A DNA stretch of 64,000 nucleotides, taken from contig OY728122.1 of NCBI GenBank assembly GCA_963277665.1, forward strand, positions 2,122,528,024 through 2,122,592,023, written 5' to 3'. Position 1 is the stretch's first letter; every line of letters begins with the position of its first letter. Of this stretch, positions 16,036-27,301 are shown piece by piece. A program made the position numbers and the translations under genes. Below the pieces are notes generated by a model. That model ran no database searches, was not told the origin of the DNA, and saw nothing but the letters and a program-made list of their open reading frames with translations. Source of the DNA: Viscum album (Eukaryota > Streptophyta > Magnoliopsida > Santalales > Viscaceae).

Positions 16036-17090
16036 ATGGGAGTTGTGTTGGGATGGAAAACATAAGAAATCACCCTTCCAAATCAGTAACCCGAGATGGT
16101 GAGAAGCAGAACTGAGCAGTTTTTCATAGTGATGGATCATTTGACTCTGGAAATAAATGGTGGTGAGGTGCTTGGATGAGATCAACCATATTAACCGCAT
16201 AGACGTATGTCGGTAGTGGAGAACTTCTCGAGGCAATGTACCCCATCATTCCTAGGATCATGTGACCCTATGCAAGATAAATGGAGGATTAAATAACTAG
16301 AAATGATTTTTGATATAATGTGTTGTTTATAAAATCAAATGTTTATTCTTATTGTTTATCATTTTGAAGGTGAAGGTGATCAGTGATTAAAAATATCAGT
16401 GGACGTAAAGAGTTTGAAGTCATTGAATGGGATGAATTTAAAAATATATTCACTGATAAATATTTTACTAAGGTTGTTCGGCATATAATGGAAAGAAAAT
16501 TATTGGAATTGAGTGAAAAGTAGTACGATTATATGGGTAAATATGAAGAAACTTTCACATATTTTTCATGGTACGTCCAAAATTTTCTCCGAGATATTGA
16601 TAGTATGATAAATCATTTTTACTCCATATTAAAGATGAAATATCGAATGGAATTAGCTTCTCATGAATTCAAAATCAATGAGAAACATTTCTCATGGGAT
16701 GATTTTGTATAAATGGAGTTTTTTTGATAATCATATATTTCTCGAGAGCATGTAAGAGAAGTAATCCAATTGGAAGGAAATGGGAATGCATTCATTAAAT
16801 ATGTTTGGAGGTAAGAAAATTACATTTCCAACTTGTGAGAAGGGTGGTAAAAAGCATCTTGGTAATAGTCTAAATGTTTTCAAAATACATCTGATGTGGT
16901 AAGACAATTAATATTTCTAATGACTGTAATGTAGATGATCAGGAAAGCAATGAAATGTTGGTGGTAAGATGGTTTAGTGTCAATGATTAAGGGAATTATT
17001 CTAATGTGTGTCCAAAGATGATTACCCAGAGATGAAACCATTAAGATCGAATGAAAAATGGCGTGGAAAAATCATTTTCTGCTACTCTAG
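16036..17090 (+). pseudogene. Element I gag (capsid and nucleocapsid remnants)
   Basis: From about 16,425 the frame reads WDEFKNIF..KYFT, an R-rich stretch, L.LSE and YEETFTYFSWYV. This is the layout of the plant retrotransposon Gag domain (WxEFxxxFxxKYFP ... F..L.QG..SV.EY...F). The only conserved stop nearby is TAG after LSEK. At 16,830-16,900 FPTCEKGGKKHLGN corresponds to the C..CGK.H.G start of the chromovirus zinc knuckles, most Cys being lost. The start is placed at the ATG after the leader (GAAACATGGG), the same context as the gag ATG of element III. In an intact element this would form the virus-like particle. It is clearly broken here. Confidence 0.82.
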
Positions 17091-17480
17091 ATGATGTGGG
17101 ACCATCAAATAAATTAGTGACATGTATGTTATAGATTTTTCAAAATATAAAAATACTTTATTTGACTATGGATCTTCACATTCATTCATTTTTATTATAT
17201 TTCATGTAAATGGGAAATACTACCTCATGAATGTGATATATAATTTTTTTAAAAAATACATTGTGTAAGTATTATTGTATCAAAGATTTATGGGAATAAT
17301 CCTATTATCATTAGTGGGATGGTTTTTATTAAAAATCATGTTGAATTTCCCGTAGTCGAATTTGATATCATTTTGGGTGTGGATTGGATTTCAATATATC
17401 ATGCTAAAAAATATTTAAAGGACAATAATGTTTTACTCAAGGATTTAATACCATTGATTGAATACTAAGAACTAGATATG
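17091..17480 (+). pseudogene. Element I aspartic protease remnant
   Basis: At 17,158-17,190 the frame reads LFDYGSSHSFI, corresponding to the LFDSGASHSFI active-site motif of plant Ty3/gypsy proteases. The catalytic Asp is kept and S-A is changed to Y-S. At 17,367-17,387 it reads IILGVDW, matching the conserved ILGMDWL motif near the protease end. The domain would cleave Gag-Pol. Frameshifts and stops (for example at about 17,468) make it non-functional. Confidence 0.85.
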
Positions 17481-17599
17481 TTGATTAAACATGGTAGTGA
17501 ATGTTAGCTAGCTCATGTTAGTGAAACGAATGAAATTGTTTTGATTTGTGACACTCTAGTAGTGAATTAATGTACATATGTTTTTTCTGAAGAGTTGCA

Positions 17600-18360
17600 T
17601 TGTGTTGCACCTGATCATGATTTTGAATTTATTATTAATTTAGTGCCTGATGATATGTATATTTCTAAATCCCCTAATGAAAATGCCTCATGTAGATTTT
17701 TTCTAATTGAACAAATATTTAAAATAATTGCTGGATAATGGTTTCATTTGACCTATAACTTCACAATGGGGTCGTCTAATTTTTTGTAAAAAATAAAGAT
17801 TGTTCAACGATAATTTTTTTTGATTTCATAGATTTGAATAAAATTTCTATTAACAATAAGTATTTTTTGCCTCATATTGAGGATTTGTTTTATAATCTCT
17901 AGAGAGCTGGGTATTTTTCAATGATTGATTCGAGGTTTGAGTTCCATCAGTCGATAGAGAATGAGGATGACATTACAAAAACAACATTACAAACATGATA
18001 TGTGAATTATGAGTTTATATTTATTCCATTTTGGTTATCTAATACCCCTACTATTTTTATGAATCTCATGAATGGAGTCATTTTGGTGTTTTTGGATTAT
18101 TTTGTGTCTATTTTTTTAGTTGATATATTGGTATATTCTAAATTTTTGGAGGAATATAATGGTCCCAAAAGGATTGATTTAAAAACCTTAAAAGAAAATA
18201 AACTACATGGAATGTTTAGTAATTATGTATTTTGGTTGAAACAAATTTATTTCCTTCGATATATTGTTTCTAACAATGTAATAAATTTTTACCCTTCTAA
18301 AAACATTGTTGATGAGTGGCTAAGGCCTACCAATATTATATAAAATCATAGTTTTCTAGG
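17600..18360 (+). pseudogene. Element I reverse transcriptase remnant
   Basis: Motifs in order: a WG.PV.FVKKKD-like segment (17,765-17,800), IDLNKISINNKYFLPHI then DLF (17,830-17,890), a remnant of FS.ID.R.G.HQ (17,915-17,950), YEFIFIPFWLSNTPTIFMNL (18,008-18,067), and FLVDILVYSK at 18,110-18,139 where the family has FIDDILIYSK. The first Asp of the catalytic pair is Val, which would abolish polymerase activity. The 113-codon open frame at 18,002-18,343 is the longest intact piece of pol in element I. Family identification is firm; the boundaries are approximate. Confidence 0.9.
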
Positions 18361-18469
18361 AATATCATGTTATTACCGAAGGTTGGTGGAAAATAATTCT
18401 CTGTAATTTATCCTAGTAACTATGTTAAGACGTAAAGATGTTATGTTCATCTGGATAAAATAATGTGAT

Positions 18470-18900
18470 GATTATTTTAAAGAACTGGAGAAAATATTTT
18501 TAAATGCCCCAGTTTTGGCCCTGCCTTCTAGCAATAGTGATTTTTTATCTAAATTGATCCTTCGTTGATAGTAATTAGTCGTTTACAAATTCATAAAGAT
18601 TAGGTAATTGCATACACCTCATATCAGTTTAATCCTCATAAGGTAAATTACTATTCACATGCTTTGGAATTTTCTGCCTTTATTTTTTCGTTAAAACATA
18701 GGAGTGATCATATGTATGATGTACTGTATGAAATATAAAATGATCACATATGTTTTAAGTATATATTAAATTATAAATAATTGAACATGAGACAATATAG
18801 ATGGATTGAATTAATCAAGGATTTTTATTACATGATTCCATACCATATAGGAAAATAAAATAAATTATTCGATGCCTTGATTTGAAAGAGTAACACAATA
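18470..18900 (+). pseudogene. Element I RNase H remnant
   Basis: It reads ELEKIFLNAPVLALP (family FEELK..L..APVLALP), then AYTSYQFNPHKVNYYSHALE, then FSAFIFSLKHRSDHMYDV and NDHICFKYIL. These match the AY.SRQL..HE.NYPTHDLELAAVV..LK.WRHYLYG and TDHKSLKYI blocks. It ends with LNMRQYRWIELIKDF and LFDAL, equivalent to RRWLELLKDY..DALSR. The domain degrades the RNA strand during cDNA synthesis. The catalytic pattern is eroded. Confidence 0.85.
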
Positions 18901-19099
18901 TTAACCATCAAATGTTTGGAACAAGATCCCTTGGTCAATGATTTGAAGAATTTTTTTCAGATGATCTTAGTGCAGGAAATTCATATATTTTGTTTTAGGA
19001 GTTAGTGAAATAATCTTTATTAAACAGAATTAATAATGAATAGATGGAAGATTTTGAGTTCCAGAAAAAGGTAAAATTGGATCATAAGGGTAAGTTACC

Positions 19100-20100
19100 T
19101 AAATTTAACATTGATGAAGACTGTGACTTCTGATTTTGAGAGAGATTATATGTGCCTTGCAATTTTGTGTTGAAAAAATATTTGTTATGTGAAAAACATA
19201 GTTCTCCAATTAGAGTTCATCTGAGTAAAACTAAGATATATATAGACATTTGAGAGTATTATAGGTGGGGTAGATTGAAAAGAGATATTTTTTTATTTTT
19301 CCCAAAGATTATTTATTTTTCAACATGTTAAAGAAGAGAGGTAGTTTCCAAAAGGTATTATTAATCATTTACTCGTGCCAGAGTAGAAATGGGAAAATAT
19401 ATCAATGGATTTCGTAGTGGGATTACTAAAGAATTCTCAAGGTAATAATTTGATCTGGATTATTTTTTATCGATTGAGTAAATATACTTATTTTTTTGAT
19501 TCATGATACTCTGTATCCAGATAAACATTTTCCATTGTATATTAATGATATAACCGGGTTAGATGGAGTTCCCCTCTTCAATGTATTTGATCGTGATCCC
19601 ATGTTCACTTTTATATATGGAAAGGCCTTTAGAATTCATTGGGAACTGAATTAATTTTCAGAATATCATTTTATCTTCAATTAGATGGGAAGTCTGAATG
19701 AACACTTCTGACATTGGTTTATATTTTAAGTGCATGTTCAATGGATTACTAGGGAATATGGGATCAAAAAAAAATTTTGGATGAGTTTTTTTATAACAAC
19801 TGTTTTTATTCTAGTATACAAATTGTACAATTTAATACATTTAATGGAAAGAGGTATCGAACTCTATCTTTTTGGGATTATATAAGAGAATGAAATCTAA
19901 TGGGACAAGAGTTAAAATAATAGATGGAGGAAAAAGTTTAGTTGATTTATAAACACATGAAGACAGCTCAGAGAAGGTAGAAAATTTTTGTGGTTAACCG
20001 TAGGAAGGATCATTATTTTAGGGTAGGTGATCATGTCTTCCTCAAATTTTCTCCTTAGAAAAGTGTTATTTGTTTTTGTAATAAAGGGATGTTAATTATA
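19100..20100 (+). pseudogene. Element I integrase remnant
   Basis: YYRWGRLKRDIFLF (19,255-19,300) matches the zinc-binding-region motif FWWPGMKRDIAEFV. WENISMDFVVGLLKNSQG (19,390-19,445) matches WE.I.MDFVVGLP, which contains the first catalytic Asp. IIFYRLSKYTYF follows. FDRDPMFTFIYGKAF (19,585-19,630) matches SDRDP.FTS.FW, the second catalytic region. FRVGDHVFLKFSP at 20,017-20,058 matches the C-terminal GDHVFLKVSP. Several stops interrupt it. Confidence 0.88.
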
Positions 20101-20430
20101 TGGTTCATGGGACCCTATTAGATTCTAGATAAGGGAGGATCAGTTTCATATCGAGTGGATTTACTTCCCGATATATTCCAAGTACACAATTGTTTTCATG
20201 TATCAATGTAACTAAAGAATATGTCAGATCCATATCATGTTTTGATTCCAAAAGTAGTTTAGTTGGAAGAGAAACCTTCATATGAGAAACAAAGTGTCCA
20301 TATTCTAGACCATAGAGAGAAAGTGTTGTAGAATACGATGATTCATTAGGTAACATTTTTTTGGAATAACCATATGGTGGAAGAGGCAACATAGGAATCT
20401 GAAAAATGCTATTATGGAGAAATACCACAA
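20101..20430 (+). pseudogene. Element I integrase C-terminus and chromodomain remnant
   Basis: It reads SVSYRVDLLPDIFQVHNCFH then VSM, the GPVAYRLALPP.L..VHNVFHVSML block. SDPYHVLIP, a PSYEKQSVHILDHREKVL stretch (20,268-20,330) and WNNHMVEEAT (20,360-20,390) follow. The last two are the DLSYEE.PV.ILDR..K.LR and W..H..EEATWE blocks of the chromodomain that defines chromoviruses and directs integration to heterochromatin. This places element I in the Del/Tekay group. Internal stops are present. Confidence 0.88.
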
Positions 20431-20470
20431 CTTATTTTATATGAAAATAAAATAGCAATGACACAATTTC

Positions 20471-20488
20471 AAAGGGGGGGGGGGAGAA
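20471..20488 (+). other. Element I polypurine tract
   Basis: AAA plus eleven G, then AGAA, immediately before the 3' LTR. It is the same position and pattern as AAGGGGGGTAGAA in element III, with a longer G run. The PPT primes plus-strand cDNA synthesis. Confidence 0.85.
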
Positions 20489-22315
20489 TGGTACATCCCA
20501 AGTAATAATAGAATAATAAATTTTCATATATATTAATATATATGAATTTGATATTAATTTTATATTAAAGGATATGCTATGTATGATAGCATACTTGACA
20601 CGTTACAATGGTTTCCTCTAAAATAATTTGTCTCACACCAGATTGAGTTATACTAAAAAAGAATTTATTGTTAATGTAATTATTTTTATAGATAGTTATC
20701 GCATAGCCATTATATTTGAGGGAATGAAATTAAATAACTATATTATGTTTGTACATATTTAGTAAATTTTTTTACATTCTTCCAATAAATTTTAGAGATA
20801 TAAAATGGGAATAAATCCTATTATAAGTATAAAATACTCTAATATTTTTAAAATTCATTTTTACAACCATTTGATGGTAGAACATATTTAATTATACTTT
20901 TTCCACTTTTATATTTTATATTTGAAAAATAAACTTCCTATTGGAAGCATGAAATAAAAATTTCCATTGGTTAATTTTTTTTTGTGATTAAATTCATATT
21001 TTAATGAATATTGTAAAATACTGCATTTTATTTCAAAATTTATTTCTCATCTAACTTATTTACATAATTGGATTGTAAATTTAATTAGGTTTAAAGTGTA
21101 ATTAGATTATTTTTTTATAAATTAATCCAATTTAGTTCATTTGAAGCAATTTCATATTGTAATTGTCTGAAATATTATGTGAGCTTTTGAACTTTTTACC
21201 TATTCACATTCTAACAAAATGATTAATTTTAAATTTTGTTCTTACACTTCTTTAAAATGAATTATCATAAAATAAAATTCATGGATGAAATAAATATGAA
21301 AAATCTGATATAATAGGATCAAAATTATTTTGGATGAATAGAAACTGTGCAGTTTTATTTTCATATTTTACAGGTATATAAGGAAATTAATGGTAAAAAA
21401 TATTATAATAAAATAAAACTACTATAAAAGTTATCATAATATATTTATATGAGGTATTTTATACCAAGAACAGCCTTGGGACAAAACTGTGGCCATTGGA
21501 TGCCACTTGGGTGTGATGGTGACATTTATAACATTTAATCAAATGTAAAGAAAAATATATCAGAATCTTGTCTATTATTACTTATAAAAATTAATATAGT
21601 GTTATATAAGTGATATCATATATGAAAAATAATAAATATAAATCTAAAAATAGTCACTATATCATGGTAATTTAATTCTAATTTTTATGAATTAAATAAT
21701 TTAATTTATTTATGACACAATGATGCTGCAATAATTGGTTTATTGATTAATTAATTAAATAAATCTAATTATAAATATTAGAATAAATATTATCTAACCT
21801 AATTTATACTATAAAATAATTTTCTAGGTTACTATGATATGTTATAAGTCTATAAAATTCGTTTTCTATGTTATCTCTCTATTTGGAGTTTATTTAAAAT
21901 CAATGAAAATAATAGTATTAGAATTAACATAATTGATATTTTATAAACATAATAATTTATTAAAATATTTTAAGATACTAAAAATAATTTTAATCACAAT
22001 GTGGTTATGATAAGGCCAATAAAATCATTAACTATCAAATAATGGGAAACAGATCCCATATAAGTAAAATTTATAGCCTCTTAATATTTAATATGACGAT
22101 ATAACAATTAAAATTTCAATGGAATAATTAAGGGTAAATTGAAAATATAATGTTTAAAATAAAATAAATACATGTTTAAAATTTATTTTTTCGGAGGATT
22201 GAAAACAATAGAAATATTTTCTTCAACATATCTAATGTTGGATTTATTTGGATTAAATAATTAAATTAAATTAATTTATTATTTTAAGAGCTTCCAAGGG
22301 TGCCACTAACATATC

Positions 22316-22326
22316 CTATGAAAAGG
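22316..22326 (+). promoter_or_regulatory. Decayed TATA box of element I 3' LTR
   Basis: CTATGAAAAGG stands where element III has CTATAAAAGG, with matching flanks (TTAAGAGCTTCCAAGGGTGCC against TTAAGAATTCCTAAGGTGCC, gaps aside). It marks the promoter of the 3' LTR. The equivalent of the 5' LTR is deleted. Confidence 0.6.
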
Positions 22327-22654
22327 TACTCACTGTTATCTAATACTCACACATCTAAAACCTTTTAATTCACCAAATATCTAACCAAAAGCATTACTAT
22401 AATCCCTCCCCAATTTCTTGAGGCCTTAGTTTAGGCATAACACCCTTATAAGAGGTGTTAAGGTGTTCTTCGAAGGTGATAAACCAAAGATAATGTATCT
22501 TTTTTAGGGGTTTCTTTGTTATTTCTTTTACCACTTAATTTAAATCAAGTTATTCTAACATGAAAAAATAAATATAGTATCCTAAATATATTTTAATTTT
22601 ATTATGGTAATATCATCACCAAAATCCGTGTTCAATTTCATCAAATGGGAAATG

Positions 22655-23095
22655 ATAATTTCATTCGTGTGTATGGCGTACTACCACCTCACAAACCAAA
22701 ATAGTTGTTTTTCTTTACCGTCTATAAATAATTATTATAATGATGGAATCAGTTTTAATATATGATATACATTACATATTTATCATTGTAATATAATATC
22801 ATTACAATGAAATTTTTACCTTCCATTCACATAAATATGATATCGTCGTTTGAGAATATATATGAACTATCACCTCCATGAAGCGATGTGAATAGTTTTT
22901 ATTTACCAAAACACTTGTATGATATATATATAAATATTTATGTTTAAATAATAATAATTATTTAATAATAATATTATCAATATATATAGATAATATAATA
23001 ATTACCTTATTTCCATAATGATCAATGAAAATGGAAAACGTTACTCATGTATATGTAAGACACAAAGTCTCCATGACTATAACATTGTTCATTTT
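22655..23095 (+). repeat. Decayed three-hairpin leader array of element I
   Basis: Three copies of the loop-side core of the element III hairpins can be placed. The first is CGTACTACCACCTC near 22,677, the second ACTATCACCTCCATGAAGCG near 22,866, and the third AAAGTCTCCATGAC near 23,064. The first interval is 186 bp, exactly that of element III. The second is about 195 against 202. Flanks also align (GATATCGTCG at 22,840 with GATATCATCG). Stems are mostly lost. Confidence 0.6.
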
Positions 23096-24564
23096 TCATA
23101 ACCATAATTAATGGTTTGATTTAAAAATTATGATTAATGTATAAATGAGATGATTATTACATGAATACTATTATGGATATGAATGAATTATGAACAGATG
23201 GACTAGTGACATGAAAGCATGTTCATTTTCAACACAAGTACCAAATATCGATGTAACGTCTGATATGAACTTAAATAATTATGTAATTTTTATAAAATGG
23301 AAATAAGTGATATTAAAGAAATGATAAAAATTAAAAAATATTTTAAAGAAAGTATAAATTAAACTATTTTTATTATTTGGGAATATAACAGTTGTACATG
23401 ATTAGTCATACTCATGGTAAGGGACATTAGCTTAATCTCCCTTCATTGAAGAATATTTTGATGTTAAACACCACCTTCTTTTATAAAGTGTATAATTTTC
23501 CCTGTTGAAAATTTATTCTGTTCAAAGGTTTTATAGAGGAATATTTTTATTTAAATAATTTTACTAAATGGAAAAAGGAATTTTTCTTAGCATATGTGGT
23601 GACAAAAACGTTTCTATCATTGTGACCACTATTTGATATTTGGATTCCTCTACGTGCCAATTTGTTTTAAGAAAAAAAATACCATGTTCCCATTAATGTA
23701 TTTTGGTACTGAAAACAGAATTATGAATGGTTTGATTATAAAATTCTCTTGAAATAATTCTTTGTGATTGGAAATTAAATTTTATGAGTGAAATGTTGAG
23801 AATTGCAATCTTTTATGGGTGATAACAATATAATGTTACATGGATAGTTTAAGGGTGGTTATGTGGTAAGCCAAATATAGGTTTTTACGTGATAATCCAA
23901 TGACATGTGGTTTCGTGATAGACGAAACATGGTGGTTTATTTATAACCTCCAATGTGTTGGGTATGGTAGTTGGTTTTATGTCTCTTTCATTTAGGGATA
24001 TGTGTGGAAGTCGACTTTATAATTTTTTATTTTAATAATGATTATGTCCCAAGTTACATTTATAAATATTTTTATTTCTATGGGGTTTAAGATAGTATTT
24101 TTATTATAAAAAATGGCAGTAACTGAGATTATATTTGATGAGGTGTATTTAATAATTCCTCAAGTAGAAAAGTATTAATTTATGATAAATTATTCTTGGT
24201 TTACGTTTTTTTCATAAGACATATAGTTTTCCATCTTTATGTAACCCTTAAGGAGCTTCTTATTCTCATCCCATGTTTTGAAAAAAAAATCATTTTATTT
24301 TAAAAATAAAAGAATAAGGATGGGATCAAGGAAATTTTAGAATGTTTAAGCATGAAATGAAACCATATTTATTTTTAAATGTTTTTTTCTTTATGAAAAA
24401 TGGATTGTAAGTAAAAGTGTCTAATTTTTTAAATTTAAGTTGTTAAGTTTTATTTATGGACAAATTATTTAAATATATGGACTTGAAAATATCGAAAATG
24501 TAACATAAATTCAAATTATTTAATAAACTTAGGATTAAGTAATATTTAGGTTTCGGTCTATATA

Positions 24565-24569
24565 GCTTA
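24565..24569. repeat. Target-site duplication of element I, right copy
   Basis: GCTTA, the partner of ACTAA at 13,813. Both are one change from ACTTA in the uninterrupted paralogue. Confidence 0.5.
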
Positions 24570-25379
24570 TATACTAAGGGAAATTTCAGGTTTAAAGTTT
24601 TAGGGAATTTTGAAAAACTCATACATAATCAATTCGCATGACATTAAAATGAAAATTTCTTACACTTATCCAAGCATTTCCTTTTTCACATTACTAAATC
24701 ATCATAATACATATGAAATACCTTCCAGATATAACTTGTTAGAAATAATTATTTAAAATCTAGGGAAAGGGAGACCAGACATGCGGGATATCAAATTCAT
24801 GATAAGGGTAATCATAATCACTAACGATTAAATGTCATCGATGAACATACGAGTGCATATGTTCCTAATAACATAATAAATATTAATATAAAGGGACTGA
24901 AAAACATAAATACATAGATCACGAAATATGGAAACATTGAAAAAGAAAGAGTTAGCATAATCATTAATCAAAATCCATGTGATACCAATATCGATCATTG
25001 AAAACATTTTAAACTCATAATTAGAAATTTCAAGTATTTTTGTATCCTAGTGTTCCATTTTATTAAAACCCTTTCTAAAACATTTCAATACCCATTAAAT
25101 TGAATCATAAAATTTTTTACTTCTAACATAGTATTTACCTAATATAGTAGATATATAAACCGAGGATCACCCTTTGTATAAGCTATAACAAGCTCACCAA
25201 TTTTCCTTGATATATAATAAGGATCAACCCTTAGTATAATATATAGAGGGATCACTAATGAGATATAATAGGTATCAAACCATTGTATAAGTGATATCAG
25301 GCTCCCAAATTTTGTAAAATTCTTATGTACCCTATCAAGAATAAAAATGAGTCATCATATTACTTAAGGAAATAATTTT

Positions 25380-25790
25380 TATTCATTTATAATGAGATAA
25401 ACCCATGGAAAAGAAATGGGATTAGCTTCAATACATTTAAAACATGATTAATCATTGGAAAATAAATTATATCCATGTTAATCACAATGATTTAATATTA
25501 ACTCATGGAAAATAAAAGGTTTTAATAACAATATCGTTGAAATATGATTAACCAAGGAAATGTAAATGGGTTGAAAAAAATTTCATTAAAAAATTATAAC
25601 CACCTAGAAAAGAAATGTTTACAATAAAAATAATTTTAGAACATGATTAACCCTCATAAAATAAATGTTTTAAAAAACCTATTTGGAACATTATTAAACA
25701 ATGAAAAATATGTAGGTTCTATAACAATATCATTAAAACGTGGTTATCCTGTAGAAATGAAAATCCATCCACAACAAACTCTTTAAAAAA
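25380..25790 (-). repeat. ~50-bp tandem repeats in element II 3' LTR
   Basis: Irregular copies of a unit containing ACATGATTAACCCATGGAAA and a T/A-rich tail (AATAAAAATATCATTG) recur about every 50-60 bp. The same array is present in the other LTR. Eroded and AT-rich. Confidence 0.65.
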
Positions 25791-26869
25791 CTGTAATCCA
25801 TCCACAAATATTTGAGGATGATATAAATAAAAAATATCCCCAATTGAGGAAAATTTATAACATGGTTTTTATGTTGATGAATGTAAATACCACTAAAATA
25901 ACATTAAATACATTCATGAGTAAAATAACTTTTAAACAATCTAGAGTATCTCATACCTCCTTGATCATTCTAATCATAATAACCATAAAAAATAACATTA
26001 ATAGAAACATATAATATTTTGAGAAATATTTGATTCATGATATATATTATAAAATTAAATTTATAAACATCATATAAAATATGGTTGGTATATAACATGA
26101 CAAACATCTCGGAGAAAGAAAATTGTTTAAAAATTACACTATTACATTAGTAATAATGCAACCATACACGAAATAAAAATGAAATCAACAAAAGGAATGG
26201 AAAAACATAACTATAAGTATAAGAATCATAAAATAAATTCATGGGAATTATATACACAAACCAATGAGTGGTGAATATTTAATATATCTATCAAAAATAA
26301 AATTGAGGCAGGAAAAAAATCTTAATAAGATCATATAATTATAGTGAGAAGAAATAAATGAAATAATTATGTGTGATAATTGTAAATCCAATAAATAAAA
26401 GTGTAAATAAATTATAAAATATTATTGTTCTTTTGAAGAAAATTAATGGAATAACAAGTCCAATGCCAAATAATTTTAACCCAATGAATTTAAATTGATT
26501 TATTAAATTCGTTACCTTGAGTATAATTTATCATTCTTCTTCTTAATCGTCATGAATAATTAATTTATTTTAATTTTTAGTTTTTCATAACTATTTATAA
26601 TATTTTTATTTCATTAATATAATTTAAAAAAATTATTTACAATTAGATGATCGATAAGGTTTGAGATATAAGTTTTGGACATATTTGGATTATGTTTCAA
26701 AACAGACATTCATTAGTTTACTATCTTTAATGAGGTTATTATTTAAACATATCTAGAATAAAAAAAATAAAATTATTATCATATGTTTACATAAATTATA
26801 TATATTTTTAAAAATATAAATAATGTTTAAGAAAAAGTAACATATATAAAGAAAAATGAAGAATCACAT

Positions 26870-27301
26870 TTCGTCAAGGTGGCGGTACTCCACGCATCCA
26901 CAAATGATGTTATAATTTTTCTAGTCTGTGGAATTGAAATAAGAAAATTATATGCTAAAATAATTGATATATGATATCTCATGAATATTATAAATATTTA
27001 ATTTATATAATCTATTTTTGATAATCCTGTCATGAATAAATTCAATGTAAAAAATGAACGAATCTCATCGCTTTGAGGAGACAATACTGCACATGTCCAC
27101 AAATGGTGTTTTCTTATTTTTAATAATTTAAATCATTAAGGCATGTGTTATATAAATATTAAATGATCATAAAAAAATTTTAAAATATCATATATATTAT
27201 ATATAAATAGTATTTCGATCATCATTCCCAACCATGACAGTAGTTAATGGAATAACATATGACATCAGTTCATGAGACAACAGTCCACAGTAGACATGAA
27301 C
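26870..27301 (-). repeat. Hairpin leader array remnant, element II 3' LTR
   Basis: Three minus-strand relics of the hairpin loop core lie near 26,885 (GGCGGTACTCCACGCATCC), 27,078 (GGAGACAATACTGCACATG) and 27,274 (GAGACAACAGTCCACAG), about 195 bp apart. The last still has a perfect 7-bp stem, GTTCATG at 27,268-27,274 with CATGAAC at 27,295-27,301. This is the stem sequence of hairpin 3 in element III. Confidence 0.65.

Larger units (their letters stand above)
13818..24564 (+). mobile_element. Element I: decayed autonomous Ty3/gypsy chromovirus (Del/Tekay type)
   Basis: A full-length element inserted in the 3' LTR of element II. Its parts are a 5' LTR (13,818-15,862, ~2 kb shorter through a deletion), gag, protease, RT, RNase H, integrase and chromodomain in that order, a PPT (20,471-20,486) and a 3' LTR (20,489-24,564). 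Every domain has stops and shifts, and the RT catalytic motif has lost one Asp, so it is dead. Its 3' LTR is related along its length to that of element III, making element I a decayed relative of the autonomous partners such LARDs depend on. Confidence 0.88.
20489..24564 (+). repeat. Element I 3' LTR (complete length)
   Basis: It runs from TGGTACATCCCAAG (element III: TGTAACAGCCCAAG) to TTTCGGTCTATATA (element III: CTTCGGGTCTCTACA), 4,076 bp. In order it shares with the element III LTR a TTTATTTATGACACAA block (21,711), TTCTAGGTTACTATGATAT (21,822), a decayed TATA (CCTATGAAAAGG, 22,315) and three decayed hairpins. CCTCCAATG.GTTGG (23,947) and the end follow. The G+C of the shared CpG-containing motifs is lost mostly as C-to-T or G-to-A, as expected of an old methylated element. 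Confidence 0.85.

Noticed and set aside
20105..20428. Minus-strand 107-codon ORF
   Set aside because: A shadow of the element I integrase tail and chromodomain, which read on the plus strand.
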